Source: JASLDZ01 sp965199975 (GTDB taxonomy: Bacteria > Pseudomonadota > Alphaproteobacteria > Caulobacterales > Caulobacteraceae). From it: a stretch of 64,000 nt of DNA. Below the pieces are notes generated by a model. That model had not been told where the DNA came from. It did no database searches and was given only the letters and a program-made list of their open reading frames with translations. The DNA lies in assembly GCA_965199975.1 (NCBI GenBank), contig OZ241340.1:1054001-1118000 (forward strand). Direction: 5' to 3'. Shown here one piece after another: positions 61,810 through 64,000 of the stretch (positions are counted from its first letter, which is position 1; each line of letters starts with the position of its first letter). A program made the translations under genes and the position numbers.

Positions 61810-62840
61810 TGGCCACCGCGATCCGCAAGAAGTCGGTCGACGACACCGAGAAGCTCACCGGGCCGGAGAAGGCGGCCGTGGTGCTGCTCGCGCTCGGCGA
61901 GGATCACACCGGCCTCTGGGGCCAGCTCGACGACGACGAGATCAAGGAGATCAGCCAGGCCATGTCGGGCCTGGGCACGGTCACCGCCTCGGTGGTGGAG
62001 ACGCTGCTCGTCGAGTTCGTCAGCGGCATGAGCGGCACCGGCTCGCTGATGGGGTCGTTCGAGCAGACACAGCGCCTGCTCTCCTCCTTCCTGCCCCCGG
62101 ATCGGGTGGAAGGCATGATGGAGGAGCTGAGGGGCCCCGCGGGCCGCACCATGTGGGACAAGCTCGCCAACGTGAACGAGGCGGTGCTCGCCAACTATTT
62201 CAAGAACGAATACCCGCAGACGGTCGCGGTGGTGCTCTCCAAGATCAAGAGCGACCATGCCGCCCGCGTGCTGGGCGTGCTGCCGGAGGACTTCGCGCTC
62301 GAAGTGGTGCAGCGGATGCTGCGGATGGAGCCGGTGCAGCGCGAGATTCTCGACAAGATCGAGGCGACCCTGCGGGTCGAGTTCATGTCCAACCTGGCGC
62401 GCACCTCCAAGCGCGACAGCCATGAGCAGATGGCGGACATCTTCAACGCCTTCGACCGCGGCACCGAGGCGCGGTTCATCGGCGCGCTGGAGGAGCGCAA
62501 CAAGGACTCGGCCGAGCGCATCCGCGCGTTGATGTTCATCTTCGAGGACCTCAACAAGCTCGACCCCGGCGGCGTGCAGACGCTGATGCGCGCCATCGAC
62601 AAGGACCAGATGGCGCTGGCGCTGAAGGGCGCCTCGGACGGCCTGCGCGACCTGTTCTTCTCCAACATGAGCGAGCGCGCCGCCAAGATCATGCGCGAGG
62701 ACATGGCCGCCATGGGCCCGGTGCGCATGAAGGACGTGGACGCCGCGCAGCTGGTGATGGTCAACGCCGCCAAGGACCTCGCCGGCCGCGGCGAGATCGT
62801 CATCGCCGGCGCCTCGGCCGAAGACGAGCTGGTCTACTGA
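61809..62840 (+). CDS. fliG: Flagellar motor switch protein FliG
   Basis: 343-residue C-ring rotor protein that engages the stator. The N-terminal domain LTGPEKAAVVLLALGEDHTG, the middle ANYFKNEYPQTVAVVLSKI and the C-terminal torque helix region FIFEDLNKLDPGGVQTLMRA are visible. The start overlaps the fliF stop (TGATG). Confidence 0.97.
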   Translation: MATAIRKKSVDDTEKLTGPEKAAVVLLALGEDHTGLWGQLDDDEIKEISQAMSGLGTVTASVVETLLVEFVSGMSGTGSLMGSFEQTQRLLSSFLPPDRVEGMMEELRGPAGRTMWDKLANVNEAVLANYFKNEYPQTVAVVLSKIKSDHAARVLGVLPEDFALEVVQRMLRMEPVQREILDKIEATLRVEFMSNLARTSKRDSHEQMADIFNAFDRGTEARFIGALEERNKDSAERIRALMFIFEDLNKLDPGGVQTLMRAIDKDQMALALKGASDGLRDLFFSNMSERAAKIMREDMAAMGPVRMKDVDAAQLVMVNAAKDLAGRGEIVIAGASAEDELVY

Positions 62841-63490
62841 TGGCCTTCGCCACCCACCCCCCCTTCGCCTTCGACACGATCTTCGACGGCGACCGCGTGA
62901 TCGCCCCGGTGCGGCCCCGCACCAGCGTCTCGCTGGAGGAGCTGGAGGCGGCGCGCGCCTCAGCCTTCGAAGATGGCCAGCGCTCGGCCGTGGCCCGCGC
63001 CGAGGCCGAGGCCGCCGCCGCCCTGGCCGAGGCGGTGCGCACCATCCGCGCCGGGCTGCAGGCGCTGAAGGGCGTGGCGCACGAGCATCGTGCGGCCTCC
63101 GCCGAACTTGCGCTGGCCTGCGGGCGCGCCGTCGCGGGCGCCGCGCTCGACACCTTCCCCGAGGCCGCCGCCACCGCCGCTCTCGAAGCCCTGGCGCGCG
63201 AGATCGACGCCCAGCCCCGCCTCCTCGTCCGCGCGGCGCCCGCGGGTGCCGAGCGCCTGCGAGCCAGCCTTGAGCAGGCGGCGGAGGCGGCGGGCTACAC
63301 AGGCCAGGTGGTGGTCAAGCCCGACGCCGCGCTCGCGCCCGCCGCCTTCCACTTCGACTGGGGCGAGGGCCGCGCCGCCTTTGATCCCGCGGCCGCCGAG
63401 GCGCGCATGCGCGCAGCGCTGGCCGCCGCCCTCGCCGCCGACGGCCTCCATGCCGAGCCCCCGCCGCTGGATCCGGAGTTCCGCCCGTGA
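62840..63490 (+). CDS. flbE: Flagellar assembly protein FlbE/FliH
   Basis: 216-residue export-apparatus regulator of the FliH type (called FlbE in Caulobacter). It has the N-terminal acidic/aromatic stretch, an Ala/Glu-rich coiled coil (SLEELEAARASAFEDGQRS, about residues 30-75) and a FliH-like C-terminal domain (RLRASLEQAAEAAGYTGQV, AFHFDWGEGRAAF). Overlaps fliG by one base. Ala-rich divergence lowers certainty about the exact family. Confidence 0.85.
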   Translation: MAFATHPPFAFDTIFDGDRVIAPVRPRTSVSLEELEAARASAFEDGQRSAVARAEAEAAAALAEAVRTIRAGLQALKGVAHEHRAASAELALACGRAVAGAALDTFPEAAATAALEALAREIDAQPRLLVRAAPAGAERLRASLEQAAEAAGYTGQVVVKPDAALAPAAFHFDWGEGRAAFDPAAAEARMRAALAAALAADGLHAEPPPLDPEFRP

Positions 63491-63807
63491 CCGACATGCA
63501 CCTGACCGAGTTCGAAGGGGGCGCGCTGCCCAGCGGCGACGAGGGCGAGAAGACCGCCGCCGACCTCTCCACCGTGTTCGACGTGCCGGTGAACATCCAG
63601 GCGGTGCTGGGCAAGGCGCAGCTGTCGGTCGCGCAGCTGCTCAAGCTCGGTTCCGGCAGCGTGCTCGAGCTCGACCGCAAGGTGGGCGAGGCCATCGACA
63701 TCTTCGTGAACAACCGCCTCGTCGCCCGCGGCGAGGTGGTGGTCGTGGAGGAGCGCCTGGGCGTGACCATGACCGAGATCATCAAGGACGGCGATCTCGC
63801 CTCCTGA
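63487..63807 (+). CDS. fliN: Flagellar motor switch protein FliN
   Basis: 106-residue C-ring protein. The SpoA domain is plain: VFDVPVNIQAVLGKAQLSV, LLKLGSGSVLELDRKVGE and NNRLVARGEVVVVEERLGV. The start is a GTG overlapping the flbE stop. Only the short alphaproteobacterial form is present. Confidence 0.96.
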   Translation: MTDMHLTEFEGGALPSGDEGEKTAADLSTVFDVPVNIQAVLGKAQLSVAQLLKLGSGSVLELDRKVGEAIDIFVNNRLVARGEVVVVEERLGVTMTEIIKDGDLAS

Positions 63808-63832
63808 ACCCGACACGGTAGGATAGACAAGC

Positions 63833-64000
63833 ATGCGCCTCCTGGTGGTGGGCCGGCTCTCCGGCCAGCTTTCGCAAGCGGTGAAGATGGCCATGGCGGC
63901 CGGCGCCAAGGTCAGCCACGTGGATTCGTGCGCCAAGGCCACGCACGTGCTGCGCTCGGGCGCGGGCGCGGACCTCCTGATGGTCGAGTTCGACCTCGAC
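63833..64000 (+). CDS. flbD: Sigma-54 flagellar activator FlbD, N-terminal part
   Basis: The first 56 codons, MRLLVVGRLSGQLSQAVKMA through ADLLMVEFDLD, match the atypical receiver domain of FlbD, the NtrC-type activator of sigma-54 flagellar promoters in Caulobacterales. The ATP-binding and DNA-binding domains are beyond the window. It is the fifth gene of fliF-fliG-flbE-fliN-flbD, as in Caulobacter. Confidence 0.9.
   Translation, partial: MRLLVVGRLSGQLSQAVKMAMAAGAKVSHVDSCAKATHVLRSGAGADLLMVEFDLD

Overview
The window is high-GC DNA from an alphaproteobacterium of the order Caulobacterales (Caulobacter/Phenylobacterium-like). This rests on gene content seen directly in the translations: SciP, FlbD and a TipN-like polarity protein, the FliL-FliM-DUF6468-MotE order, the alphaproteobacterial atpI-atpB-atpE-atpF'-atpF operon, sigma-54 flagellar promoters and CtrA-type TTAA-N7-TTAA boxes. 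The exact genus cannot be fixed without a database search.

Layout. 1-9.4 kb: start of mutY (minus), then dciA-like, a DsbA-type lipoprotein, smc, an unknown multi-pass membrane protein and the F0 ATP synthase operon. 9.6-15.4 kb (minus): a small membrane protein and the glycine cleavage operon gcvT-gcvH-two tiny genes-gcvPA-gcvPB, preceded by a tandem glycine riboswitch. 15.5-25 kb: two divergent flagellar operons, flgF-flgG-flgA-flgH (minus, sigma-54 promoter) and fliL-fliM-DUF6468-motE-TPR protein (plus). 25-29 kb (minus): DUF423, dipeptide epimerase and a TipN-like protein. 29-33 kb (plus): nucleotide-sugar epimerase, a cytochrome b/molybdoenzyme pair, a DUF1223 protein and a Met-Ser-Ser-Gly-Gln repeat protein. 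33.5-43 kb: rpsD, a DUF3089 hydrolase, an AT-richer patch with an unknown exported protein, a glutaredoxin/degenerate aldo-keto reductase/BolA/purL cluster, two transglutaminases and an N-formylglutamate amidohydrolase. 43-52 kb: polysaccharide ligase/polymerase plus GH10 lipoprotein, ydbL-ynbE-ydbH, modE-like, S1/P1 nuclease and a ferritin-like protein. 52-64 kb: flgL-flgK (minus), fliK-flgD-flgE (plus), sciP, and fliF-fliG-flbE-fliN-flbD, cut by the window end.

How it works together. About half of the window encodes flagellar parts and their cell-cycle regulators. CtrA-type boxes stand before sciP and fliF (early genes, MS-ring/switch); sigma-54 elements stand before flgF, fliK-flgD-flgE and probably flgK-flgL (late rod/hook/junction genes); FlbD, the activator of such promoters, is encoded at the right edge. 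SciP is the known CtrA antagonist and sits between hook and MS-ring operons.

Nothing here looks like a wholly new defence or mobile system. The more unusual items are two tiny genes lodged inside the riboswitch-controlled gcv operon, a large palindrome in the flgF/fliL control region, alternative hairpins abutting the sciP start codon, an aldo-keto-reductase-like protein lacking its catalytic tetrad between grxD and bolA, the AT-rich patch with an HHELSS protein, and a 16-C tract beside a long inverted repeat.
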